From assembly GCF_035582795.1 (NCBI RefSeq), contig NC_134396.1, positions 32,407,683-32,471,682 on the forward strand: 64,000 nt of DNA, read 5' to 3'. A program made the position numbers and the translations under genes. The DNA comes from Mycteria americana. Its lineage: Eukaryota; Chordata; Aves; Ciconiiformes; Ciconiidae. The notes below the pieces were generated by a model, which did not search any database, was not told where the DNA came from, and saw nothing but the letters and a program-made list of their open reading frames with translations. Positions 1 to 12,435 of this stretch are shown here, in pieces (the stretch's first letter is position 1; each line of letters opens with the position of its first letter).

Positions 1-60
1 CAAAACACAGCACTATACCAGCTACTAGAAAGAATATTAACTCTATCCCAGCTGAAACCA
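1..60 (-). mobile_element. Edge of an ERV-type LTR, cut by the window start
   Basis: The first 60 bases closely match the end of the LTR at 26206-26750: both contain the CACAGCACTATACCAG block, then TACTAG, then TTAACTCTATCCCAGC, then AAACCAG. In the likely transcription direction (minus) this is the LTR 5' end, which would start with TG. Here the terminal bases are eroded (CCAGGAAA rather than a clean CA/TG end). The rest of the element, and any internal retroviral sequence, lies left of the window, so solo LTR or provirus cannot be decided. Confidence 0.65.
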
Positions 61-3000
61 GGAAAAGCAGTTATAAAAGTGGATTCAAATTTAGCTTCAG
101 ATCAGTCATGAACTATTCTATCCTTCCGATTTAAATTATTCTTTTTTTTCTTATGATTTTATGGTCAGCTACTCCTGGCTGTACTAACTGAAAACTATTC
201 AGCACAGCAACTCCTTCAGACCTAGTGACTGTGAAAAATATTATTACTCTGAATGTCATCCTATTCATAGAACCCCATAGCTTACAGATACAGAATGAAA
301 TGTTGTTTCAGCATTCTGTGGTCATGTTCCAAATTTCCGCAGTTTTGAGACTGGTGGAACTCTAAATTGCATCATTCTTCTCTTCAGGATTTTTGGGGGT
401 TTGTTTCTGTGTTTTTACAGCTTTTCATACCAGCTACAGCAGATGACTAGCTTCGACATGATACTGAGTAATCACTCTAAGATCAGGTTTCTGTCAGTTG
501 TCTGCTGTAGACAGATTCTGTATTTCAAAGGCTCCAAACCACCTCGTTTCTACCTTGCTGTCTACAAGGAGAAGTACATTTTCACAGGACTGCAGTTCCA
601 TCTCTCCTCAACAACACTGGCTGCAAGGAAAGAATAATGATCTATCAGCCTTCTTTCTGGGACTGACTTTAGCAGAGTGATTATGAAGCACCTCTCATTC
701 AAGCCTAAACAGAAAGGCCTGATTTACTCTCTAATCAGGTTCAAGTTCAAAGATGGTATTTGATTAACTTCATTCTGGAATATACTCCAGGAATTCATTT
801 AGACTTCTGAGAAAGAACTGGAGAGCCCTGTCTGTAATGCTTGATGCCTTGTGTTACAGACAAAACTTGACTGGTGAACAATTTTCCATCCAACTGCTAA
901 CAGACATATTCTGCTTGTCATTCAATGGTCAAAACCAAATCTCTTTCGTTTACCAACTGCCATGGGGACAGTTACCATTTTAAGAACTATTCAGGATCAC
1001 CTGGTATACATGAAATCAAAGATCTTTGGTTTGTTCCTGATATTTCCATGTCTGGCTAAGGCTGCATTTATTGCAATTAAATTTTGATTTGATTGTATTA
1101 TTCTCTTGTATGACATAATCTTCCTGTAAGAGAAGGTTAATATTGTGATTCATCTTCATGGAAGAAAAAATTGTCCATATATTGCATTAATATTTCATAT
1201 TCCCTTTGCAGAAAGGTCATCAATTTCTACTGCACTTCCATGTAATAGGCATTCCCATCACACAGCAACACAATGGCTTTCCTCTGTGTAAAACACAGAT
1301 GTTGTTCCATCCTATGTCTGGAGATGTGCAAGTTTTGAAAGTATCTCCACTGACGGCATCCCAAGGGTAAGGGAAAATTACCTACCTCTGACAGATAACC
1401 TGATCTGTTAATTATGCCCAACATTATGGATTGGTGCTTGGTACCTGAGTTAATTACTTAAAGAAGTCTGCCAGTGCCAGGTTTGCCAGCAAAAAGAATG
1501 TTTTAATGAGAATTTTACCAATTATGAAGGGTGCCAGACTGACAGTGGAAGTGACTGAATTCAACTAATTTTCCACAGCACAGGTACAGCATGGATAGAA
1601 CAGGTCTAAGTATTTTCTCCTTGCTGCCTACCAAGGTGCTTTATAATGCTCAAAGATGGACTGCCTGTAGAGAAATAGAGTGTTTTGGTCCAGGGCTTAT
1701 TCAGCTTTTGATGACCTAAAGTGAGTAAAACATAGGAAGAATCATAAGTAACCCTCTGTGAAGGAGGCTGCTGATGACTTATAGAGGCAGGCACCCAGCA
1801 AGTAGCAACTTTCCAGGCAGAAGCACTGAGCTGTTCCAAATAAGACTTCCCCACATTATGGTTTAAGTGAAATTTCAAAACCAGACTTTGTAGCCCATAC
1901 TTGACAAAACTGACTGTGATTCATGGGAGAAGCAGATTTGTCTGCTGTGCCTTCACTTGGAGGGCTCCAGAGCACCAGGGACTAAAGCATAAGGCATTTG
2001 AAGAACAAGATACTGTACACTGGATTGAGATCATCCATTCACGAAGACTAATGAAGTGGAAGTGTCTTGACACAAAGGAGATGAAGTATTCAAAAGTAAG
2101 AGGAAGATAAACATTGAATATAGGAGTAGTTCCTCAAGAGTAATCTAAGGAATAGAAAGAGAACTGTCCAGCAAGGAAGAGGAGTTGATACAGAGTGGTG
2201 TTTTTGATTGATCAGCATCCGATCCATCCTTCTTCCAACACCACAGCTCAGAAAATAATCTTAGACTAAAATTGTTTGTGTGAGATTAACAGTAGTCTCT
2301 GAAGCCATGAGAGAAAGAGAAGGGCTAAGAGAGAAACTGAGTTGAAAAATGAAAAACCAAAAAAGTGTAAAGAAAGAAACAATTTGTACTAGTAAGATAT
2401 GCAACATCAGTGAGTAATCTGAGGATTTGGATGTTTTGAAATAGAAAAAAAAATCCTTTAAAGTCAAATAGGTAGTGGAGATATCTCTGTCAGCACAGAT
2501 AAATAATGGCAAGTCATTAAAAGTGGCATCAAATAAGTCCTTCTGTCGGTGATTCAGTAGAAGATTTAAAAGTCATCAAAGGTATCTGTGTCCAGCTAAT
2601 TATGAAGATAAGATGGGAGGAAACAGATCTATACTTTTTCTCATAGCTGAGGAAATGGAAGCAATGGCAAATGCAAAGGAGTCAGACCAACAAGGAAAAA
2701 TTTACTAATGTGGGAAAAAAGAGAACATCACTTGTACATGTACGAGAATATGAACTGTACTTGACATTGAGAACTTTAACTCTTTTCCTGTTAGCAGGCA
2801 ACTTCTGAATTCTAAATGCCTGAATATCTGTACAAATAAATCCCAGTCATCATTAGACTCAAAATATGTTCTTCACAGTATGCAACAGGGTATTTTAGTA
2901 CTTCCAATCAGACTAGAGGGAACAATATTTATGGCGTACACTGAAGAAAAGCAAATCATTTGTGCATGTTTATTTAACTCACTTTTTTTTGAGGATGAAA

Positions 3001-6000
3001 ATAAACTCAACGTGAAATGAACACATTTTTTTTTTTTTTTTTAAAAAGGAAGATTCAGTTTCTTCTTAACATTTGGAAGAAAACCTTCAGAAACATCAAA
3101 TCTTTCATAACAGATTTAAAATAATAATATTTATACACTATGGTCTTTTTAGGGCAAGATTTTTATAACCCTAATCTATCTGGCTTTCTCCCTTGGGTTC
3201 TTCATCAAGAAGCTGTTAGTTCTTCATCCTGTGAAGCAAAAAGAGGAGACATTTGTGGGCAAAATGTATTTTATCAGTGTTATGTGGTCCAACTCTTCCT
3301 TCTTCTTTCTGGAAAGTGTCTATTGGATTTATTATTTCTTTGCTCAAGTAGTACTTGATGGAGACAAAAATGTGCAATCATTAAAGAATAGACATGGAAG
3401 AAGAGGCTTCAAGAAGTCATCTAATCTGTCCCAAACTCTATTTACGTCAGCCCTGACAGATTTTCTTCTGTCCTGCAGTACAGATTGTCATAAATGTGAT
3501 TCGTCTCTGGAAGCTTTATAGACTTGAACAACAGGGTTGTCATACACAGATTTCTGTGGCAACCTAAACAAAAACACCTTTAGGTTAGAGAAACAATTAC
3601 TAATGCCAGCCCTCTGCATACCATCAAAATATGTAATACAGTCATGCCGGAGCTAATTTGTACATCCAGTAAGCAAATTCATGTAATCTCATGATCACTG
3701 TTATTGCAACTGAGAACAGGAAATAGTCTGTAGCAAGAAAGAAGCACCAATTCATGTAGCACTTGTGATCTCTATGCCATATTAAGTCTAAACTGGTGAT
3801 TAGGACCACAAGACGTAAGTAGGGGAAAAAAACCCAACAGCTTCAGCCTGTGTTTCCTGGCCACAGATTTTTCTATAGACTTTTTTCCCTAAAGAGACAT
3901 CAGAGGTAGGTTATTGATGAGTCACATTGCTGTCAGAAAACTTGTTATTTCATGTTAGGTGACTAATGGTTACCTATTATTTTAGTACTGATGGGAACAT
4001 GGGATGTTACCGGACTCAAAACCATGTATGACCTTTTGACTGTTCTCTGCTTTTCTGCTGCAAGGGCAGGTGGAGATCAGTCTTGCTAGTTATGTTTCTG
4101 GACCTCCGGGAAAATCAGCAGGTAATTCTGGAGTAATCACAAGCAGAAAATACTCCTATATTCGTTCCCCTTCGCACAAATGGGGAACTTTAAAAATGTT
4201 ACTGAACTTCTTTTTTAAAAAGCATCATTCATTTATACCATATTTCTTCTTGTTATTGAATCACAGTGCTTAATACAAATGCTATTGAAAGAAGAGAATA
4301 TCCATTAGCTGTGTTTACTACTACCCTTGAAGAGTTTTCAGAGCATCCCTCAAACCTGATGTTTAGATCTAAAATTCTCAGCATGTTTGGCAGAATGTTC
4401 ACAACACAACTATCTGTTTTTAGAATAAGTGTCTCTCCCTATTCCAGTTAATTGAAAACAATTCTCAATCACCCTCCTGTGTTTAAAGTATCTGGATTAA
4501 GATATAGTGGTGGAAAAGTATCAGGGTTTTAAAGACATATAAACAACATAGTTGTTTGAACAGTTGACAAATAAATTCAAGCTCCCCAGGATACTCTTGT
4601 TTAGGATTTTCCCAATTAGGCATTTTATTTGATCTCTGGGTCTGGGTGAGCCACAATTCTCAAGAATTGAAGAAGAGATTAATGGACTGGATACAATGGC
4701 TAATTCATCTCCAGGGTTTTGTTCATTGCTTGTCTTTGCTAATTTAATACCATTATATCCAAAGTCAAATAAATCAAAATGAGAATTAGGCTTAGTGCAA
4801 CCAATCTTTGAAGGGAGTTTATGGCTTGCCAGATTGTAACAGAGTTTTTTACAATTCTAAATACAAACTTTACAGTAGAGATTTTTTTCTTGTGGAATGT
4901 TGCCAAGCTAGGCTTGCAAGAAAGTTGTTTGTAAGAAAACAACTAAAAAGTTGTGATTTTACATATCAGACAGACATGTGCTAACTTGAAAAAGAGAAGT
5001 GGAGGCTGGGGGCCTAAAGATCAAGTATTCAAAAAATGTTTGGGGAGCTGCAGCACCAGGAAAATATTTGAGGAAAAGCCAATGCAATGTAGGGCACAGA
5101 TAAAGCCGAAAACAGTTTTGTGGGGTTTTTTCCTTTAATGACAGCACTTGAATCTGAAATTAAGCACAGCAGGTAGGAAGATACTGCAGGGATTTTAAAA
5201 GGTATCGCACATCTGTATGCTAACAGACTTTGGTTTTCACCCATAGAGATGTGGACCCCACAGTGTTTACAGTCACAAATGGGAATTGTATATTTCTTGC
5301 AAATATACTGTGTCCTGTTGACCCACTATTTAGAGCAGATAACTTCTGTCTGTTAATAGCACTTGTCTTTGTTTTAAACAACAGACTGTTTTCCTCAAAG
5401 GCTGCATTTTACACAGGCTGTCTTCCAAGATACAGTGTTTTTCATTTCTGTGGCTGTATCTGTCTGGACAGGTATGATTTATATACTATGGGACAGTTCT
5501 TCAGCTGTATAAATCAGCATAACTCTACCAGGATCAGATGTATGCAATAGAACAGTGGTCATTGCAAAAAGGCCACACGAGTCCCCCATTCTGACATGGT
5601 ACACAACTGAACTACAAAAGGTGTGGTACATGTGGTACAAGTGATTGTAAATGACATGGCCAAAGTGCCCATCCCACATCAGTTTTCTTAGAAGTCTGCA
5701 AGATGCGACGAGACCAGTAAGGCTATGGCCCTTTTCCAAAAGGATCTGAAAGCCTCAGGCAGTGGGGAGAGTCAGACTGCTGTTACCTTGCCAGCCCTGA
5801 GCAAATTCCTGCAGAGAGATGACTGCTTTCTTTCAGGTTTTCATTTTGGGGGGGGGTAACATGAAGGGAAATTTGTGTGGAAGCTATAGCCAGGATGGCT
5901 TCAATGGAAGCAGTTTGGCAGTACCTCCTTTCCAAAAGAAACACTTGATACACTATTTTTAATCATACATGTCTGATATATTTAGCAGGCATTGTAACTT

Positions 6001-9000
6001 AGAGAAAGCTTCCTCAGATCATTGTGAAGCATCTTCATTATAATTTTCTTGCCCTCTGCAGTGAAGACAGCTCAGCTAATAATGGTCATGGAGTCTGCTT
6101 TTGGCAGGCAGAAAGATATAAAAAGGACAACCAATTAAAAGCATAAACTCTGAAACTTTTCTGAAATATTTTGTCATAAAGCACTGAGCATAAACAAATA
6201 TACCATATATAATGTGTTAAAAGTCTATTGGCATTTCTGCAGGAAGAGTATGTATAGTGGCTACACTTTGATGAAGCTATAAAAATCTTTTCTAGAACTC
6301 CACATCTCATTTACACTAATTCTTGTCTTTATATACATTTAAGGTAAAGACAAAGGTAGTTGTTAACAGCTACTCTTTAGGATTTTAAAAGTTTATTTAT
6401 GTAATATAGACAGCATTTTAACTGAAAGTCATAAAAATATTTCTGTATTTATTTGTATATTTTGGATCAGTTTCAAATATTCAAAACTTTAAATATTAAA
6501 TACTTGATTTTATCATAGTTTTCTTTAGCAAAACTGGTTTTAAATATATGAAAACACTTTTGAGGAGTTTTGTTGAAGGTAATTTTTACTGCATGTTGAA
6601 ACCCCACTTTATTTCCAATATGCTTTTAAGCATAAAAGCAATATGCTTTTAAGAAAAACAGCAATAGTCTCCTTGATAAAAACCTTAACTTCTCAATGAG
6701 GCAACATGAAAGTATCAGGGGGATTTTTGTCCTCTAGTTTTTAAAATAACCACATTTTGCCACTCCTGATCCCTTCCAAAATGTCCTGGTTATATTTTGG
6801 ATAACTTCCATATGTATTCAAATGTTTCCTTTACTAATAAAAGGCCCTTCTAACGACTTTGGTTCTCCATCAAATACATGGTATTTGATGAAGGGCTTTT
6901 ACACATCCAGTTCTCATCATCAGGGTCAAAGCAGTTGTCATAAACTGGCCCAAGCAGAAAAATCTCAAAAACAAAAAAAGGAAGGAGAGAGAAAAGAAGA
7001 AATAAGAAAGAAAAGAAGTAATGAAGCAGTCCCAAATACATTGCAAGCCAGTGTTTCTTTCTGGGACCTTGAACACGCTACAAGCTCATTCAAGTTCTGT
7101 GGTCTAGTGCTTCCAAATACCAGGCAGAACAGAGGAGAAGGTCATGACCACTTCTTCCTGAAAGTCTTCCTGGTCTCATAAAAGCCACAGGGTACAGTTG
7201 GCTAGGTTGCAGATAGCGATACACAAATTGAAAGTGAACATCTTTAGTAGTGCTTGATCATGTAGAAGGAGTGCAGTTTGCAACCAAGAAAGGAGTTCTT
7301 CAATAATTCCTAAAAGCATACAGCATCCTTTTATCTGCCTGCATGTTTTTTACAAGAATTGTATAAGACTGGGAAATATTTCTCTTAAGCTGGTGCTTTG
7401 ATATTCTCAGTTCTTGCAAGGGGACTGGTTGCCTTTATGTGTGAATCATGAAGTACTGTAAACTTCTTTGAAAATCCATCCAGACTAAGGAGGAATAGCT
7501 CTTGATGCATTAAGTCTTTTAGCATCCTAGATTAGTTCACAGGTCTGAACTTCTGAGGTCACCTGTCATTCTTTCAGTTGCGTCTCTGGGAACAGGTGCA
7601 GCAATAGTTCAATCCAAACCATTACAGACAACTTACATTACCAGTCCAGAAGGAGATTTTCTTCCTTTTCCAGATGAGATAGGACAGATGACTAAGTCCA
7701 GGACTGCACTGGTCAATGGTTGTACCTGTGGGGTTTTTTTCCAACACCAATGAAGGAATGGAAAGCCTTATCCAGTGTGTAGTCCAATGTGCTGCAAGAT
7801 TCTGTTTCCCAAGGGCTGGAGAATGTAGTTCACATGGGGCTGTAAATCCCATTGGGAATTATCAATCACTGTCTTTTAGGTGTCCACTCCATTTGGAAAG
7901 GCCCAAGTGACAGAATAAATTTTCACTTATTATCTCCATGCTTGTTGAAGAGACTGAAGAGACAGGAGTTGCTGAAGACAGTGGGCCTTTTGTAGCTCTG
8001 CAGCATTCTAACCATTTCATGATGACTCTTCTGTCTTCACCTCCATGTGGCCAGTAGATGTGTAACTGAGGCTTTGCCCATACCATTATGTGGATTTTTC
8101 TGCCAGGGATGGTCAGTCCTGTTACACAAAAGATTGGTTGTGCATTTGAAGAAAAAAGTCTTCTTTAGAAACCCTCCTTCTTCTCAGGCAGCTCACAGCA
8201 GTCCTTGAAAGGCGAGAACTGGCCTTGTCTCGATCAATCCTCCACAGCTATGTCCCACCTAACTTGCCATGCCACCTCCATTTCTGAGCTCCTCTATCAC
8301 ATTGCTGCTTGTGAGGAAGGGCAAGGCCTAAACCCAGACCTTACCCCCCAGCCCCTTCCAGTTCCTGCACACTGTAACAAGCTGTTACATATTGGTTTCA
8401 ACATGGTGAGGATTTGGTCCTAGCACACTCAACACTTGTGTCCTTGCACACGGGGCTCTGTGTCTCTGCAGTCAAAGGAAGTTGAGAATATAATCCTATG
8501 TTTCACAGCCTTATTTTGTGAATATAAGTGTCACCACCAATATAAAAATAAAACACAACAAAAGAATTGTTTTGCTGAGACAGTGCGCGCTGTTGGGCCC
8601 ACTGTTGGGCCATTGTCTCTGTCAGCAGTTATGACTAAGCCAGGGCTTGCCGTTTCGAGCAATATTGTAAACCTATACTCTAGAAGGCTTTTAAATTTTT
8701 CAGTAGCTCAAATTTCCATAATTTTCAGCTTCTCAGGTCTCCAGTGATGCTACTGGTATAACAGATCAAATATATCATCTTAGATATAATAACCAGAGTC
8801 TATCTCAAGAAAGTTTATGGAAGGTGTAATGAGAACTTCATACTCCTGTCAATAAACAGGTCAACTTTGGAGACCAATTTTTAACAGTACAGATTAAGAA
8901 CCTTATTCCCGCTTTCTATACGGGTACGAATGTGATCCTGCAAATAGAGTGAATCTAAATGTATTCATAAAAATACTTTACAAGCCTTATAATAATACCT

Positions 9001-9201
9001 ATAATAAAACCTAGTATTTCACAACTGTTTATGGAAATGTTTTCTTATTGTTTTCTTTTTCAGAGCTAATGGGAAAGGAAATAAAACTGTACCTAAAAGC
9101 AAAAAGACAATGGGCTTATCACAACATGCTACAAGTTATCCTTGTTTGTAGCAGAATTTGTAACCCTTTCTGAAGTCTTGAGATGCTATATTTAAACCAT
9201 G
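61..9201. other. Intergenic sequence without a supportable gene
   Basis: This is AT-rich unique-looking DNA. Open frames are all under 120 codons, lack recognisable domains and have no matching splice-linked neighbours, so I treat them as chance. Minor low-complexity pieces are an A/T run near 3024-3045, a G7 run near 5850 and A/G-rich sequence near 6966-7022. A short doubled phrase, TGTTGGGCCCACTGTTGGGCC-like, lies near 8591-8613. A weak old-CR1-like stretch near 3393-3545 is discussed among the rejected items. Confidence 0.6.
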
Positions 9202-9215
9202 GTGCTCCCTGCTGG
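9202..9215 (-). promoter_or_regulatory. CTCF-like motif (minus orientation)
   Basis: Read on the minus strand the 14 bases are CCAGCAGGGAGCAC. They match the core CTCF consensus CCASYAGRKGGCRS at 13 of 14 positions; the one mismatch is A for G at position 10. A motif match alone predicts occupancy only modestly. The site stands in intergenic DNA about 34 kb from the ANXA1 3' end. Confidence 0.35.
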
Positions 9216-10439
9216 CTTCTGTCAGCACTGCTTACATCTTAGTATACCATTTTGACTCAACACCACAGCGCCGTAGCTCACATATTTCTCTGTGCATTCA
9301 AATAGACAGACAAACCCAGTCCAACAAAGGCGGGTGTCAGGATTGTCGGACGAAAATCTGGCATTTAAACCAGATCTTTGGAAATACTTACGAGTTAGGG
9401 AATGTCACTCTGCTGCTCATACCCAGTTTTTACAAAGAGATGAGCGCTCTAGGGATGAAATCCCTATGATGATGTCAGCAGTACAGCTCCAGATTTCACT
9501 GTGGCCTGGGTCGTTGTCTCTTCGAAAACTCAGCCGTGAATCTTGGTGTAAGAACGCGAGCTGAGCAGAGATCCTTTGAAAAGCTAGTCCTTTACTGCTT
9601 TACATTCTTTTTTCTAAGTCTGGAGAGAGACAGTAAAAACTTCACCACCACAAATCATATGAGTATCCTATTTATCTTAAGCAGTGCTTTTAAATAATCC
9701 ACTTTTTATCTTGTTTGTCAACACTGTGTTTGATGCCCAAAAAGATTTACTCGAAGTGCAAACATTATCAGATACCTACTGTTCCTCTGTAGTACCTCAG
9801 GGGGGATTCAAAACCGGCCAGCTTAGATCTCTGTACTTCAAAGAATTTCCCCTGAAACCTTGTTTACAGCATAAGCAGAAAAACAAGGTCCCTTTCCCCT
9901 TTTGTACTACCATTAACCACATTAAAGCACAACACTCCACTAAATAATTCCTCCACAATATACACACAAACTTCACCACCATCTAAAATAGGTCAATTGC
10001 TTTCATTTTAGCATGCTAATTTGCCACCACAGAAACCTGATACTGGGAGAGACAAGAATGTTTTACAGTAATTTCTGCCCCATTCCCTGCTGCTCACCTA
10101 TGTTATTTCACAGCTTCCCAGAGCTTTATGGTAAGATACAGTGATATCTATATTGTATTAAGAAACTACATAAAAATAGACATTTTAAGAACTTCCTCTT
10201 TTGTCCTCATGCCTTGAATATGTCCAGTTAATCCAATATTTTATTGATCATGTCTTTCTTTTGAGCTGTGCTTTCTTTGTTTTATTGCAGTGAAAGCCAT
10301 GACTGAATTAAACAGCACATCCTAATGTGCTCCAATAGCTTTAAACAGAAAATGAGAGGTGCATACATAAATATATACACAGTGCACTCACACCAGGTGT
10401 GTAAACTCTCCAAAAGCCGATTACAGTTGTAACTCTTAG
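9216..10439. other. Intergenic sequence, no gene seen
   Basis: Open frames here are under 91 codons and show no domain. AT-rich unique DNA runs up to the LTR that starts at 10440. Confidence 0.5.
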
Positions 10440-11010
10440 TGGTGGGTTAACCTTGGCTGGCTGCCAGACTCCCACCCAGGTGCTCTCTCACTCCCTCTCC
10501 TCAACACCACAGGGGGAGACACTAAGATGGACAAGTTCATTGGCTGAGATAAAGGCAGTTTAATAACAAAAGCAAAAGCTACATGTGGAATCAAAGCAAA
10601 AAGAGGAAATTTAGTCTCTATTTCTGATCATCAGGCAGACATCCAGCCAGTTCCTGGGAAGCAGGACCTCAACATGCGTAGGAGTTTCTTGGGAAGACAA
10701 ACATCATTAACTCCTCCTCTGCCTCCTTCCTTCCCCTCAGTTTTTATTGCTGAGCATGCTGTCATACGGCATGGGATATCCTTTTGGTCAGCTGGGGTCC
10801 CTCACAGCCTCTTGCCCACCCCCAAGCCTCCTAGCCTTTCGGGGGAGAGAGGACTGTTTAGTGACCCAGCCTTGATGATGTGTGAGCACTGCACAGCAAC
10901 AGCCAAAACACTGGTGCGTTATCAACACCGTTCTAGCCACCAATGCAAAGCACAACACCGTATGGGCTCCCACGAGGAAAGTTAACTCCATCCCATCCAG
11001 ACCCAGTGCA
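10440..11010 (-). mobile_element. ERV-type LTR, probably solo, diverged
   Basis: The block starts TGGTGGGTTAACC and ends CCCAGTGCA, giving TG...CA ends. It resembles a neoavian LTR family I recognise by its GGTTGACCTTGGCTGGCTGCCAG start. It shares its layout with the 26.2-kb LTR: a GAGATAAAGGCAGTTTAATA-like block near one end, then a CATACGGCATGGGATATCC-like block, and an AGTTAACTCCATCCCA block at the other end. On the minus strand GCAATAAAAACTG (around 10738-10750) sits where the TATA-like element would be, so transcription is inferred leftward. No internal gag/pol/env follows on either side. No clean target duplication is visible (CTTAG on the left, CTGCT on the right), so the exact ends are uncertain. 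The family name is not assignable from memory. Confidence 0.7.
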
Positions 11011-11335
11011 CTGCTGAATAGTATCATGAAGTATGTTTCTTTTTAGCAACAATTTGGAGCCTGATCTTTCTCATCTGCTTGTAACGATCCACAATTATTC
11101 TGCTGACATAAATAAGTTTATACATCAATGTGTGCAACTAAGGTAACTTACAAGAGCATAACATCATTACATAACTAGCTTTATAGAAACCTACTACAAC
11201 CTTGCAAAGTTCTAGAAACATGGGAAACACACTTAAAAAAAAATCCACCTTTTCTTTGTTTTGATTCACAAGGCTGTAAGGTGCAAACTCATGTCTAAAA
11301 GTATATCTCAACAGTGTTCAGAAATTTCCCTTGCT
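11011..11335. other. Short unique spacer between LTR and CR1
   Basis: AT-rich DNA with no open frame worth calling and no recognised repeat. It separates the LTR from the CR1 fragment. Confidence 0.5.
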
Positions 11336-11766
11336 GTTTCCATTCTAACTGGGGAGGCTGGGAGTTTCCATTCTAACTGGAGAAAAGGAGGCTGAGGGGA
11401 GACCTTATCGCTCTCTACAACAACCTGAAAGGAGGTTGTAGAGAGGTGAGGGTCAGTCTCTTCTCCCAGGTAACAAGTGATAGGACAAGAGGAAATGGCC
11501 TCAAGTTGCACCAGGGGAGGTTTAGACTGGATATTAGGAAATTTTACTTCACTGAAAGGGTTCTCAAGCATTGGAACAGGCTGCCCAGGGAAGTGGTTGA
11601 GTTGCCATCCCTGGAGGTATTTAAAAGACGTTTGGATGAGGTGCTTAGGGACATGGTGTAGTGGTGGTCTTGGTAGTGTTAGGTTTACGGTTGGACTCGA
11701 TGATCTTAAACGTCTTTTCCAACCTATACAGTTCTGTGATTCTGTGATTCTGTGATTCTGTGATTC
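11336..11766 (+). mobile_element. CR1 LINE 3' fragment
   Basis: From about 11379 the sequence is a CR1 3' end. It encodes the last part of ORF2 (frame ending [25 protein letters not shown], stop near 11661). A short 3' UTR follows with GGACTCGATGATCTTAAACG, and the diagnostic ATTCTGTG octamer tail is repeated about 3.5 times at 11738-11766. The copy is severely 5'-truncated. Its 5' junction is irregular: the 17-mer GTTTCCATTCTAACTGG occurs at both 11336-11352 and 11364-11380. It closely matches the CR1 copies at 12436 and 31579 over the shared region. Confidence 0.95.
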
Positions 11767-12435
11767 TTACACAGTTATTTTTCCAGTTGCAAATGTAAGT
11801 ATAATTTTAACGAATCACTTTGTTTTCATAGGGTGCAATGTCTTCATAAAGTGTACTTAACTTTAAAGGAACCAAAACCTTTTAAAACCCCATTAAATTA
11901 AATATTTCTGTTTCTGTTTTTCAATTTTATACTTGATCTAGCCTTAGAAACAATTTGTCTTATACAAAAGACAAATATCTGTTGAATTTATTGGGTTCCT
12001 TATGTTGCAATAATAATACTGTTACACCCTCAAAATCCAGTGACAACCGCAAAACCATGGACCCTCTCTTACAGAACACACGAAAAATTTAGTTTGTGAA
12101 GATGAACTCAGGACAAATCTGTACGTATTTCAGTGTCATCTGAAGGATTATTTAAAAGTTAGTTTCTGCTCTTATGGATATAAAAAGAACTGTGAAATGG
12201 AAATTAATGCATTCTATTAAGCAAATAAAACTTAGCATAGGTAATTCATATCATTCATTTATGGCAGATGACAGAACTTGAATCCTTTCCTCAATATTTT
12301 CTGTGGATTTGGAAAATACAAATTCTTATGCAGGTCGCTGTCAAATAAATCATCTCATAAGACAGCCTTGTGACTCTTCTAAAATAAAAAACCTGAAGGA
12401 TGTGTCCCCATGTCAATTTTTTTACTTATATATTT
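11767..12435. other. Unique spacer between two tail-to-tail CR1 copies
   Basis: AT-rich DNA of 669 bp separates the 3' tail of the plus-strand CR1 from the 3' tail of the minus-strand CR1. The small frame at 12303-12545 runs into the CR1 and has no domain. No gene seen. Confidence 0.55.

Noticed and set aside
3393..3545. Possible very old CR1/L3-like 3' fragment (TCAAGAAGTCATCTAATCTG phrase)
   Set aside because: Only a loose resemblance by eye; no tail, no ORF2 remnant and no reliable alignment.
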